Under the pieces are notes generated by a model. That model had not been told where the DNA came from, searched no databases, and saw only the letters and a list, made by a program, of their open reading frames with translations. A stretch of 64,000 bases of DNA from positions 496,001 through 560,000 of the forward strand of contig JBJXHN010000004.1 in the NCBI GenBank assembly GCA_046233135.1. The letters are read 5' to 3'. Source of the DNA: JBJXHN01 sp046233135. GTDB taxonomy: Bacteria > Pseudomonadota > Alphaproteobacteria > Rhodospirillales > Rhodospirillaceae. This document shows, one piece after another, positions 55,678-63,733 of this stretch (the stretch's first letter is position 1; each line of letters opens with the position of its first letter). The translations under genes and the position numbers were made by a program.

Positions 55678-58098
55678 ATGACCCAGCAGGCTTACAACTC
55701 GGATTCCATTAAGGTTCTCAAGGGCTTGGAAGCTGTTCGCAAACGCCCTGGCATGTACATCGGCGATACGGACGACGGGTCGGGTCTGCACCACATGGTC
55801 TACGAGGTGGTGGACAACGCCATCGACGAGGCCCTGGCCGGCTATTGCGACCGCAGCGAAGTGATCCTGAACGGTGACGGATCGGTCACCGTGCGGGACA
55901 ACGGACGCGGCATTCCCGTCGACCTGCACAAGGAAGAAGGGGTTTCCGCCGCCGAAGTGATCATGACCCAGCTGCACGCCGGCGGGAAATTCGACCAGAA
56001 CTCCTACAAGGTCTCGGGCGGTCTGCACGGGGTCGGGGTGTCGGTGGTCAACGCCCTGTCGGAATGGCTGAAGCTGACCATCTGGCGGGACGGCAAGGTC
56101 CATACCATGACCTTCCGCGACGGCGATGCGGTCAGCCCGCTGGCGGTGGTCGGCGATGCCGAGGGCATGTCGGGAACGGAGATCACCTTCAAGGCCAGCG
56201 CGGCGATCTTCTCCATCACCGAATACGATTTCGCCACCCTGGAGCATCGGCTGCGGGAACTGGCCTTCCTGAATTCCGGGGTGCGGCTGATCCTGACCGA
56301 CGCCCGGGGGGCCGAACCCAAGACCGCCGAGTTCCATTACGAAGGCGGGATCGAAGCCTTCGTGGGCTATCTGAACCGCTCCAAGCAGGCGGTGCACAGC
56401 CCCTGCATCGCTGCCGTCGGCGAGCGGGACGGGATCCAGGTGGAACTGGCCATGGAGTGGACGGACAGCTACCACGAATCCGTTCTCTGCTTCACCAACA
56501 ACATCCCCCAGCGGGACGGTGGCACCCATCTGGCGGGCTTTCGCGGGGCGCTGACCCGCACCCTGAACACCTATGCTCAGGAATCCGGCCTGATGAAAAA
56601 GGAAAAGGTCGCCCTGACCGGCGATGACATGCGCGAAGGTCTGACCTGCGTGCTGTCGGTCAAGGTGCCCGACCCGAAGTTCTCCAGCCAAACCAAGGAA
56701 AAGCTGGTGTCGTCGGAAGTGCGGCCGGCGGTGGAAGCGGTGGTCGGCGACCGTCTGGCGCAGTGGCTGGAGGAACATCCCCAGGACGCCAAGCGCGTGG
56801 TCGGCAAGGTGGTGGAAGCCGCCGCCGCCCGCGAAGCCGCCCGCCGGGCGCGGGAACTGACCCGCCGCAAGGGGGCGCTGGACATGGCCAGCCTGCCGGG
56901 CAAGCTGGCGGACTGCCAGAACAAGGATCCGGCCGCCTCCGAACTGTTCATCGTCGAGGGTGACTCGGCCGGTGGCTCCGCCAAGCAGGGGCGGGACCGG
57001 GGGTTCCAGGCGATTCTGCCCCTGCGCGGCAAGATTCTGAACGTGGAGCGGGCGCGCTTCGACAAGATGCTGTCGTCGGCCGAAATCGGCACGCTGATCG
57101 CCGCCATGGGCACAGGGATCGGCAAGGATGATTTCAATGTGGACAAGATCCGCTACCACAAGATCATCATCATGACCGACGCCGACGTGGACGGCAGCCA
57201 CATCCGCACCCTGTTGCTGACCTTCTTCTTCCGCCAGATGCCCGAAGTAGTGGAAAAGGGCTATCTGTACATCGCCCAGCCGCCGCTGTACCGGGCCAAG
57301 CGCGGGAACTCCGAGGTCTACCTGAAAGACGACCGGGCGATGGAGGACTATCTGATCAACGGTGGCCTGGAAGGGACGGTCTATATCGCGCCCAGCGGCG
57401 CGCAGATGGCCGGCCCGGACCTGAAGGCGCTGCTGGACAAGGCGCGGGTGGCGCGCAATGCGATCAACGCCATGGCCCGCAAGGTGCCCTGGCAGATCCT
57501 GGAGCAGGCGGCCATTGCCGGGGCCTTCAACCCGGAAATCCTGGCCGACCGCGAAGGGGCGATTCGCATGGCCCAGACCGTGGCCGCCCGGGTGGACCGG
57601 CTTGAACCAGAGCTGGAGCGCGGCTGGACCGGCAGCATCAGCGAGCAGGTGGCCGGCCACGGCGGGCTGATGTTCCAGCGCACCCTGCGCGGGGTGACGG
57701 AAACCCATGTGATCGATCCCCAGGTGATGCACAGCACCGAAGCCCGCCGGCTTGATGCGATGGCCGACGATCTGGCCCGCACCTACGGCGAGGCGGGTAC
57801 CCTGCGCATCCGGGACTCCGATCAGGTGATTCGCGGCCCGATGGATCTGGTGATCGCCGTCATGGCCTGGGGCCGCAAGGGCATCACCATCAACCGATAC
57901 AAGGGCCTGGGCGAGATGAACCCGGAACAGCTGTGGGAAACCACCCTGGACCCGTCGGTCCGGTCGCTGCTGCAGGTGAAGGTGGCCCAGGGCGACGATG
58001 CGGAATCGGTGTTCTCGACCCTGATGGGTGACGTGGTGGAACCACGGCGCGAATTCATCCAGGACAATGCCCTGAACGTTCAGAACCTGGACGTTTAG
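55678..58098 (+). CDS. gyrB: DNA gyrase subunit B
   Basis: ATPase subunit of the type II topoisomerase that introduces negative supercoils. The 806-residue product has the GHKL ATPase domain (YEVVDNAIDEALAG, VTVRDNGRGIP, GGLHGVGVSVVNALS) and the transducer domain. The TOPRIM region has ELFIVEGDSAGGSAKQGRDR and IIIMTDADVDGSHIRTLLL, and the C-terminus is GLGEMNPEQLWETTLDP. ATG 55678 gives the usual start; an in-frame GTG four codons earlier (55666) is possible. It follows recF after 87 bases. Confidence 0.97.
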   Translation: MTQQAYNSDSIKVLKGLEAVRKRPGMYIGDTDDGSGLHHMVYEVVDNAIDEALAGYCDRSEVILNGDGSVTVRDNGRGIPVDLHKEEGVSAAEVIMTQLHAGGKFDQNSYKVSGGLHGVGVSVVNALSEWLKLTIWRDGKVHTMTFRDGDAVSPLAVVGDAEGMSGTEITFKASAAIFSITEYDFATLEHRLRELAFLNSGVRLILTDARGAEPKTAEFHYEGGIEAFVGYLNRSKQAVHSPCIAAVGERDGIQVELAMEWTDSYHESVLCFTNNIPQRDGGTHLAGFRGALTRTLNTYAQESGLMKKEKVALTGDDMREGLTCVLSVKVPDPKFSSQTKEKLVSSEVRPAVEAVVGDRLAQWLEEHPQDAKRVVGKVVEAAAAREAARRARELTRRKGALDMASLPGKLADCQNKDPAASELFIVEGDSAGGSAKQGRDRGFQAILPLRGKILNVERARFDKMLSSAEIGTLIAAMGTGIGKDDFNVDKIRYHKIIIMTDADVDGSHIRTLLLTFFFRQMPEVVEKGYLYIAQPPLYRAKRGNSEVYLKDDRAMEDYLINGGLEGTVYIAPSGAQMAGPDLKALLDKARVARNAINAMARKVPWQILEQAAIAGAFNPEILADREGAIRMAQTVAARVDRLEPELERGWTGSISEQVAGHGGLMFQRTLRGVTETHVIDPQVMHSTEARRLDAMADDLARTYGEAGTLRIRDSDQVIRGPMDLVIAVMAWGRKGITINRYKGLGEMNPEQLWETTLDPSVRSLLQVKVAQGDDAESVFSTLMGDVVEPRREFIQDNALNVQNLDV

Positions 58099-58257
58099 GC
58101 GGGAGCCGGTCCTGAAATCGGTTTCAGGTCTCAAACCCTCTTGCCTTTCGGTGAAGGTCGAGTGCATAGTTCGGCCGTCGAATGTGCTTTGGGTTGCTGC
58201 CTGACTTTAGCTGCCTGACGTGGCGTGCCGGTCTACCGATCCCTCAGTAGTTTGATG

Positions 58258-58280
58258 TCTCCCACCAAGGGGGTGGGAGA
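58258..58280 (+). other. 5'-UTR hairpin of the cold-shock gene
   Basis: TCTCCCACC (58258-58266) pairs perfectly with GGTGGGAGA (58272-58280) around a five-base loop. It ends 25 bases before the cspA start codon and just before the AAAGGGG ribosome site, where a temperature-sensitive structure could influence translation (inference). Confidence 0.5.
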
Positions 58281-58305
58281 AAACGCCAGCCGAAAGGGGA
58301 ACACC

Positions 58306-58515
58306 ATGTCCACTGGCACCGTCAAATGGTTCAACACCACCAAGGGCTATGGCTTCATTCAGCCGGATGATGGCTCCAACGACGTCTTCGTTCACATCTC
58401 CGCTGTTCAGCGCTCCGGCATGACCGATCTGCGCGAAGGCCAGAAGCTGTCCTTCGAACTTGAGCACGACCCCCGCAAGGGCAAGAGCTCTGCCGTGGAC
58501 CTGCGCGCCCTCTAA
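58306..58515 (+). CDS. cspA: cold-shock protein
   Basis: Single OB-fold RNA/DNA-binding protein (69 residues) acting as RNA chaperone. It has TGTVKWFNTTKGYGFIQPDD with RNP1 and VFVHISAVQ as RNP2, both with the aromatic residues needed for nucleic-acid stacking. The ending KGKSSAVDLRAL is typical of alphaproteobacterial Csp. Ribosome site AAAGGGG lies seven bases before ATG 58306. It is monocistronic, with a leader hairpin and a strong terminator. Which Csp paralogue this is cannot be told. Confidence 0.95.
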   Translation: MSTGTVKWFNTTKGYGFIQPDDGSNDVFVHISAVQRSGMTDLREGQKLSFELEHDPRKGKSSAVDLRAL

Positions 58516-58518
58516 AAA

Positions 58519-58548
58519 GGCGCCGGGCGCCTGACGGCGCGGCAAATA
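58519..58548. repeat. GC-rich palindromic element in the csp 3' region
   Basis: Begins GGCGCCGGGCGCCTGACGGC directly after the cold-shock stop codon, and resembles 11657-11685. It contains the self-complementary GGCGCC/GGCGCC pair. Confidence 0.35.
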
Positions 58549-58551
58549 CGG

Positions 58552-58583
58552 AAAAGGCGGCTCCACCGGGAGCCGCCTTTTTT
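58552..58583 (+). terminator. intrinsic terminator of cspA
   Basis: GGCGGCTCC (58556-58564) and GGAGCCGCC (58569-58577) form a perfect nine-pair stem with loop ACCG, preceded by AAAA and followed by TTTTTT. Confidence 0.9.
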
Positions 58584-58660
58584 GTGTCCGGATCGCCGGC
58601 ATCGCCTTCGGCCTCCCTCTCGCAACGCGAGATGTTACGGTTTTATTTCACCTTTTCCGA

Positions 58661-58689
58661 TTGCTCCGAAAATTGCCCCTCCGTATAAC
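58661..58689 (+). promoter_or_regulatory. probable promoter of the chemoreceptor gene
   Basis: TTGCTC (58661-58666) and TATAAC (58684-58689) are spaced by 17 bases and lie 31 bases before the start codon. The form is sigma70-like and not the flagellar sigma28 pattern. Confidence 0.5.
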
Positions 58690-58720
58690 CGGGTGACCAG
58701 TTCTTGATCGGGGGCGATCG

Positions 58721-60682
58721 ATGAAGGCAATCTTAAGTATTGGCAACAAGATTCTTCTCGCAGCATCTACCATCGTCATTGCCGCCTTCGTTCTGTTCAT
58801 CGTCTATTTCCACACCTACCAGAAGCGGGCGACTCTGGAGGCCTTGACCCTGCAGCTGCAAGAGACCGCCGGGGTCGCCACCGGCAGTATCGCCAACTGG
58901 ATCAGCGGCCGCCGGCTGCTGGTGGAACAGGTCGCCCATGCCCTGGCCCTGTCCGACAGAGACGACGGCGCCCTCGGCATGGTATCCACCCCGACCTTGC
59001 GCGAAACCTTCCTGTTCACCTATTTCGGCAGTACCGAGGGGGCCATGACCATGTCTCCGGCCGGCGACCTGCCTGCCGACTACGACCCCCGGGTCCGCCC
59101 CTGGTACCGGGATGCGGCGAGCGCCCGGGCCAGCACCCTGACCGAACCCTATGAAGACGTCAGCACCGGCGAACTGGTGGTTACCGTCGCCACCCCCGTC
59201 ACCACCCGGGCCGGTACCCTGCGTGGTGTGGTCGGCGGTGATCTGGCGATCACCACCCTGGCCGACCTGGTGCGTTCCCTGGATCTCGGCGGCATCGGCT
59301 ATGGCTTCCTGGTCAATGGCGACAGGCAGGTGCTGATCCACCCCGATGCCGGTCAGTCCCTGAAGCCCTTCGATCAGGTCTTCCCCGGTGTTTCAGCCCG
59401 CGTCGACACCCCCCTGGCCCTTGCGCTGGAACAGGGGCTGGACGCCGGCAGCGACCGGATCGTCGTCTTTCTGCCCATCGAGGGTCTGCCCACCGTGCGC
59501 TGGTCTCTGGGACTGGCGATCGATCGCGATGCCGCCTTCCGGTCCCTGGACGGCTTTCGCGACACCGCCCTGGTCGCCGGCCTGCTGACCCTGCTGGCCA
59601 CCGTCGCCCTGCTCGGCCTGTTCGTGCGCTCGCTGGTGGCCCGGCCGGTGCGGGGGCTGACCACGGCCATGGGTGCCCTGGCCGAAGGCGCGCTGCAAAC
59701 CGAAGTGCCCGGCACCGGCCGCCCGGACGAGGTGGGGGCCATGGCGCGGGCCGTGCTGGTGTTCCGCAACCAGGCACAGGAGAACCGGCGCCTGCAGGAG
59801 CAGGCCCGCCGCCACGAGGAAGAGGCCGAACAGCGGCGCCGGGCCGCCCTGATCGAAACCGCCGAGGTCTTCGAACGCCGCGTCACCGGTGCCCTCTCGG
59901 CCGCTGCCGATGCGGCGAAGGCGATCACCGGCAAGAACAGCCACCTGCGCGACACCACCGATACCGCCCTGCGCCGCAACGACGACGCCACCCGGGCTGC
60001 CAGCGACGTCAACCGCAATGTCGGCACTGTCGCCAGCGCCGTGCAGGAACTCAGCAGTTCGATCCGCGAAATCAGCGCCCAGTCCCAGAAGACCAGCCAG
60101 GTCTGTGCCGATGCCGAACAGAGCGCCAGCCAGGCCGTCTCCGACGTCAGCGGCCTGGTGCAATCGGTGACCCGCATCAACGAGATCAGCACCCTGATCC
60201 AGGATATCGCCAACCAGACCAACCTGCTGGCCCTGAACGCCACGATCGAGGCGGCACGGGCAGGGGATGCCGGCAAGGGATTCGCCGTGGTCGCCAACGA
60301 GGTCAAGAACCTCGCCACCCAGACCGCGCGCGCCACCGGCGACATCGCCCAGCAGGTCGCCGAGGTGGAAAGCCGCACCTCCGCCACCGCCGGGATGATC
60401 ACCCGAATCGCTGCGGTGATCGGCGAAATCACCGGCGTCATGAGCACCATCGCCGCCGCCGTGGAGCAGCAGAACGCCGCCACCGCCGAAATCAGCCGCG
60501 CCGTGGATGAAGCCTCCGGCGGCACCGCCAGTCTGTCCGACTCGGTGCGCACCGCTCGCGACGTCACCCAGGACAGCCGCAAATCCGCCGAAGATGCCGG
60601 GGCGCTTGCCACCTTGCTTCAGGACAAGTTCGGCGAGTTGACCACCGCTGTGGACCGATTCCTGGCCGATGTCCGGGCCTGA
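58721..60682 (+). CDS. methyl-accepting chemotaxis protein with amino-acid-type dCache domain
   Basis: 653-residue chemoreceptor. TM1 (about 11-31) is followed by a periplasmic dCache_1 domain (about 35-280), TM2 (about 287-306), HAMP (about 307-360) and the cytoplasmic signalling hairpin, whose tip is QTNLLALNATIEAARAGDAG. The ligand pocket carries the amino-acid-binding motif of PctA-like receptors: Tyr121, Arg126, Trp128 and Tyr129 in YDPRVRPWY, with Tyr144, Asp146 and Asp174 downstream. It should sense L-amino acids. No CheR/CheB-tethering C-terminal pentapeptide is visible (ends FLADVRA). A putative promoter precedes it; the gene is monocistronic. Confidence 0.93.
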   Translation: MKAILSIGNKILLAASTIVIAAFVLFIVYFHTYQKRATLEALTLQLQETAGVATGSIANWISGRRLLVEQVAHALALSDRDDGALGMVSTPTLRETFLFTYFGSTEGAMTMSPAGDLPADYDPRVRPWYRDAASARASTLTEPYEDVSTGELVVTVATPVTTRAGTLRGVVGGDLAITTLADLVRSLDLGGIGYGFLVNGDRQVLIHPDAGQSLKPFDQVFPGVSARVDTPLALALEQGLDAGSDRIVVFLPIEGLPTVRWSLGLAIDRDAAFRSLDGFRDTALVAGLLTLLATVALLGLFVRSLVARPVRGLTTAMGALAEGALQTEVPGTGRPDEVGAMARAVLVFRNQAQENRRLQEQARRHEEEAEQRRRAALIETAEVFERRVTGALSAAADAAKAITGKNSHLRDTTDTALRRNDDATRAASDVNRNVGTVASAVQELSSSIREISAQSQKTSQVCADAEQSASQAVSDVSGLVQSVTRINEISTLIQDIANQTNLLALNATIEAARAGDAGKGFAVVANEVKNLATQTARATGDIAQQVAEVESRTSATAGMITRIAAVIGEITGVMSTIAAAVEQQNAATAEISRAVDEASGGTASLSDSVRTARDVTQDSRKSAEDAGALATLLQDKFGELTTAVDRFLADVRA

Positions 60683-60788
60683 TCACGCTTCTTGAGGGAA
60701 GCCCCGCCTTTCTTGGCGTTCCAGACATTCCCCAAATCCGGGTAAGAGGGTAAGAAGAAGATCGTAACGACAGCCCGGGTTCCGTCTC

Positions 60789-61880
60789 ATGCCTTCTCCC
60801 GTGCCCCCGAAAAGCTCCCCTCCGCGCCTCGGCGCGCTGATCGAGGCCGCCGCCGAGCTGGAGGCCGCGCGGCTCATCGTCGCCTCCGCCATCCGCGCCG
60901 AGGCTGGCGACCGGGATGGGGAGCGGCTGGCCACCAAGCTGAGCCGCGCCCGCACCCTGGCTGCCACGGCACGCTTCGGCGTCGTCGCCGCCGAAGCGGT
61001 GGACGCCCGCTATGCCCACGAACGGGACAGCCTGTTCGCCGAGGCCGACACCCTGCTGGCCCGCATCGTCCACGACCTGCCCGCCCCCGGCGAGCGCGAG
61101 GCGGCCGGCGAAGCCGGGGCGCTGAACCGTCAGGTGGCCGTGCTCAAGGCCTATCTCGCCTCTCCCCTGGTGCCCGAGGGCCGGTCGCAGGCCATGCGGA
61201 CGGATCTCTGCGACCGCATCGCCCATGCCGCCGTGGTCTATCAGCGGACCCTGACCCGGCTGCTGGATCAAAGCGAGGGGCTGGACCTGCGCACCGTCAG
61301 CATCGATCTTCTGCGGCTGGACGTGCTGGAATGGCTGCTGGACGACCTGGAGGCCACACCCCAGGCGCAAGCCAATCTGCGGGCACAGGCCCGGGCCACG
61401 GCCCATGCGGCCCTGCGCCGGGCACGGCTGATGATCGATGCCTTCATCCGCAAGCGCGGCCCCGCCCGCCGCTTCGAGATCGCCACCCTGCTGGTGGAGG
61501 TGGATGCCCTGATCGACCTGATCGACCGCGTCCGCGCCCATGGGGCGACCCATTCCCTGGATGTGGGCGAGGCCCTGGCCACCAGCACCATCCACAGCCT
61601 GGGCAAGCTGGTGCTGGCCCTGTTCCGCGATCTGGCCGACCGCCATCAGGCCAGCCACCTGACCGCGGACGGCCTGCGCGGGGGGTTGCGCAAGATCGAA
61701 CGGATCATCCAGTTGCTGAAGGTGGTCGATCCCCACGAAAACCGCCTGATCACCCGGGCGGTGGAACGCTGCGTCACCGTCAAGACCGACGGCATGGTCC
61801 GCCTGATGGCCCCCGACCGCACCTGCCTGGCCGAACTGAAAGGTTTCCTGGAACGCGTGTCGGAGAAGCCGGGAGGATAA
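60789..61880 (+). CDS. alpha-helical protein of unknown function
   Basis: Unrecognised 363-residue protein, almost entirely predicted helix and rich in Ala, Leu, Arg and Asp, with no signal peptide or membrane segment. Segments such as RRFEIATLLVEVDALIDLID and RGGLRKIERIIQLLKVVDPH alternate with short loops, suggesting an all-helical repeat or bundle. Its distance from the chemoreceptor (106 bases) and from the convergent permease (44 bases) gives no firm functional link. A weak hairpin (61892-61917, CCTGC/GCAGG and TCGGTT/AACCGA) separates it from the permease gene. Confidence 0.7.
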   Translation: MPSPVPPKSSPPRLGALIEAAAELEAARLIVASAIRAEAGDRDGERLATKLSRARTLAATARFGVVAAEAVDARYAHERDSLFAEADTLLARIVHDLPAPGEREAAGEAGALNRQVAVLKAYLASPLVPEGRSQAMRTDLCDRIAHAAVVYQRTLTRLLDQSEGLDLRTVSIDLLRLDVLEWLLDDLEATPQAQANLRAQARATAHAALRRARLMIDAFIRKRGPARRFEIATLLVEVDALIDLIDRVRAHGATHSLDVGEALATSTIHSLGKLVLALFRDLADRHQASHLTADGLRGGLRKIERIIQLLKVVDPHENRLITRAVERCVTVKTDGMVRLMAPDRTCLAELKGFLERVSEKPGG

Positions 61881-61924
61881 CCCGGTATCCCACCTGCATC
61901 GGTTAAAACCGACGCAGGCCGGTC

Positions 61925-63670
61925 CTACGTCTTGAACTGGAGGCGTAGCTCCGCCTGGGAGTCGGTCCGCCGCACCCGGCAGCCGTCGGCCATATGCGCC
62001 ACCAGGAAGCCGGTCATCATCAGCGGTCCCCGCGGGTCTTCCATCAGCTGGTCAGCGGTCGGCGGGCTGTCGGGAATCGGCGGCAGCTCTCCCTGCCAGC
62101 GCAGAATGACCGTGAAGGTGAATTCGTCGTAGCGGGTGATGATCTTCAGGGTCGGATGAAAGCCATAGGCCAGACCGTAGGCCGATACCGCTTCGACCGC
62201 CTGCCAGGTGGCCTGCTCGGCGCGCCGGACGGCATCGCGCTGCGCGCCCCACAGCCGGCCCTGGGCTTCCAGAAAGGCTTCGACCGCATCCATGTCCAGA
62301 TCGGCCAGGGGAAAACGCTGGCGGGTGCGCTGATGACGGCCGATGCGGAACAGGGCCGACAGGGCCACCGCCGTCAGCAGGCCAAAGGAAAAGCTGGAGA
62401 ACAGAACCTGGTGCAGGGCCGGGGCAGAGGCCTCGACCGCCGGCGCCACCTGGGTATGGGCCATGCCCGCCAGCAGGCCGACACCGATGGCCAGGATCTT
62501 GCGGTTGTCCAGCATGCGGCTGCCGATCAGGCTGACCCCCGACAGGGTGGCGAAGCAGGACAGGAACAGGAACAGCGCCCCGGAAACCGGCGGCGGCAGC
62601 ACCAGCCAGGCGATGATCACCTTGGGCATCAGGGCCAGCACCATCAGCGCTCCGGCGGTCCACACCCCCAGCCAGCGGCTGGTGCAGCCCGACGCGGCGG
62701 CCATGCTGACCGCCCCGCCGCTCGCCACCATGGGCAGGGCGTTGAACAGCGAGGCCACCATATGCCCCGCCCCTTCGGCCCGCAGGCCCCGGCCGATGGC
62801 CGGCAGGTCGGGCTGGCGCCAGTCGGCGTCGTTGAAGCGCTGAGCCACCGTCTGCACCCCCATGGAGGTCAGCGCCAGAGCGAAGCCGGTCAGCACATAA
62901 GGCGCCACCACCGATCCCTCCCAGGACCAGCCGAAGGCCATCAGGTGCGGCAGGCGCAGCCAGGGAGCTTCGGCCAGGGTATGGCCGCTGTCCCCCATCA
63001 GGCCCAGGGCGAAGCTGGCGACCAGCCCCGCCGTCAGGCCGCACAGGGTCGCGAACAGCTTCAGGCGGCCTTTCACCCAGACATTCAAGCCGACCATGGT
63101 CAGGAAGGTCAGGCCGGCGACGAACAGCTCCCTGTCCGTCGCCCCATCGGCATACTCGGCCCCGGTCATGCCGGCTCCGGCGGCCCCATGGGGCTGAAAG
63201 ATCAGTTCCAGCCCCAGCAGACCGATGCCCGCCCCCACCAGCAGCACGGCCAGCCCCGCCACTTCGACGGTGAAGATGCCCCGCAGGCGGGGGATCAGGG
63301 CGCTGAAAGCCATCTGGCTGACGCCGATAACCGACACCATCCCGAAGCTGGCGGCCAGGCCGGCGTCGGTATCGGCAGCCAGCAGCATGGCCGGAAACAC
63401 CGCCGTCGTCCCCTGGACGGGCAGGAACAGACCCGCCCCGATGCGGCCCCGCGCCCAGACCTGAAGCAGCAGCACCACCGCGCCGTACAGCAGGGTGGCA
63501 CTGGCCAGGTTCAGGAACCCTTCCGTCCCCAGTCCGACGGACCGGGCGAAGAAGGCGGGGACGGCCAGCAGGGCACCCAGAAAGGCCACCTGCTGGATCG
63601 CCAGGCCCAGCGCCAGACGCGGCGGCGGGGCGTCGTCGAGCCAATAGAGGATCGAATCGGGTTTCCGCAT
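61925..63670 (-). CDS. NCS2-family nucleobase permease with C-terminal HATPase-like extension
   Basis: 581-residue protein. The first 440 residues form an NCS2 (xanthine/uracil permease) membrane domain of about 14 helices: LGLAIQQVAFLGALLAVPAF near the start, LFLPVQGTTAVFPAML, TGFALALTSMGVQTVAQRFN, and a central GGAVSMAAASGCTSRW (QH/NGG-type substrate region diverged). Family members usually end near 430-480; here about 130 extra residues follow. The extension has an N-box-like helix (EQATWQAVEAVSAYGLAYGF), strands, an EDPRGPLMMTGFLVAHMADG segment and a last strand ELRLQF, the layout of an RsbW-type ATPase domain without the catalytic Asn. Substrate is unknown; transport of purines or related molecules is assumed from the family. 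Confidence 0.85.
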   Translation of the reverse strand: MRKPDSILYWLDDAPPPRLALGLAIQQVAFLGALLAVPAFFARSVGLGTEGFLNLASATLLYGAVVLLLQVWARGRIGAGLFLPVQGTTAVFPAMLLAADTDAGLAASFGMVSVIGVSQMAFSALIPRLRGIFTVEVAGLAVLLVGAGIGLLGLELIFQPHGAAGAGMTGAEYADGATDRELFVAGLTFLTMVGLNVWVKGRLKLFATLCGLTAGLVASFALGLMGDSGHTLAEAPWLRLPHLMAFGWSWEGSVVAPYVLTGFALALTSMGVQTVAQRFNDADWRQPDLPAIGRGLRAEGAGHMVASLFNALPMVASGGAVSMAAASGCTSRWLGVWTAGALMVLALMPKVIIAWLVLPPPVSGALFLFLSCFATLSGVSLIGSRMLDNRKILAIGVGLLAGMAHTQVAPAVEASAPALHQVLFSSFSFGLLTAVALSALFRIGRHQRTRQRFPLADLDMDAVEAFLEAQGRLWGAQRDAVRRAEQATWQAVEAVSAYGLAYGFHPTLKIITRYDEFTFTVILRWQGELPPIPDSPPTADQLMEDPRGPLMMTGFLVAHMADGCRVRRTDSQAELRLQFKT

Positions 63671-63733
63671 CCGGCAAAAAGGTCCGCTTACCTATAGGAA
63701 AACAACGGCGCGTAAAGGCAGGCGCCGCCCTGC

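Noticed and set aside
55624..58167. 847-residue open frame on the minus strand
   Set aside because: Antisense of gyrB.
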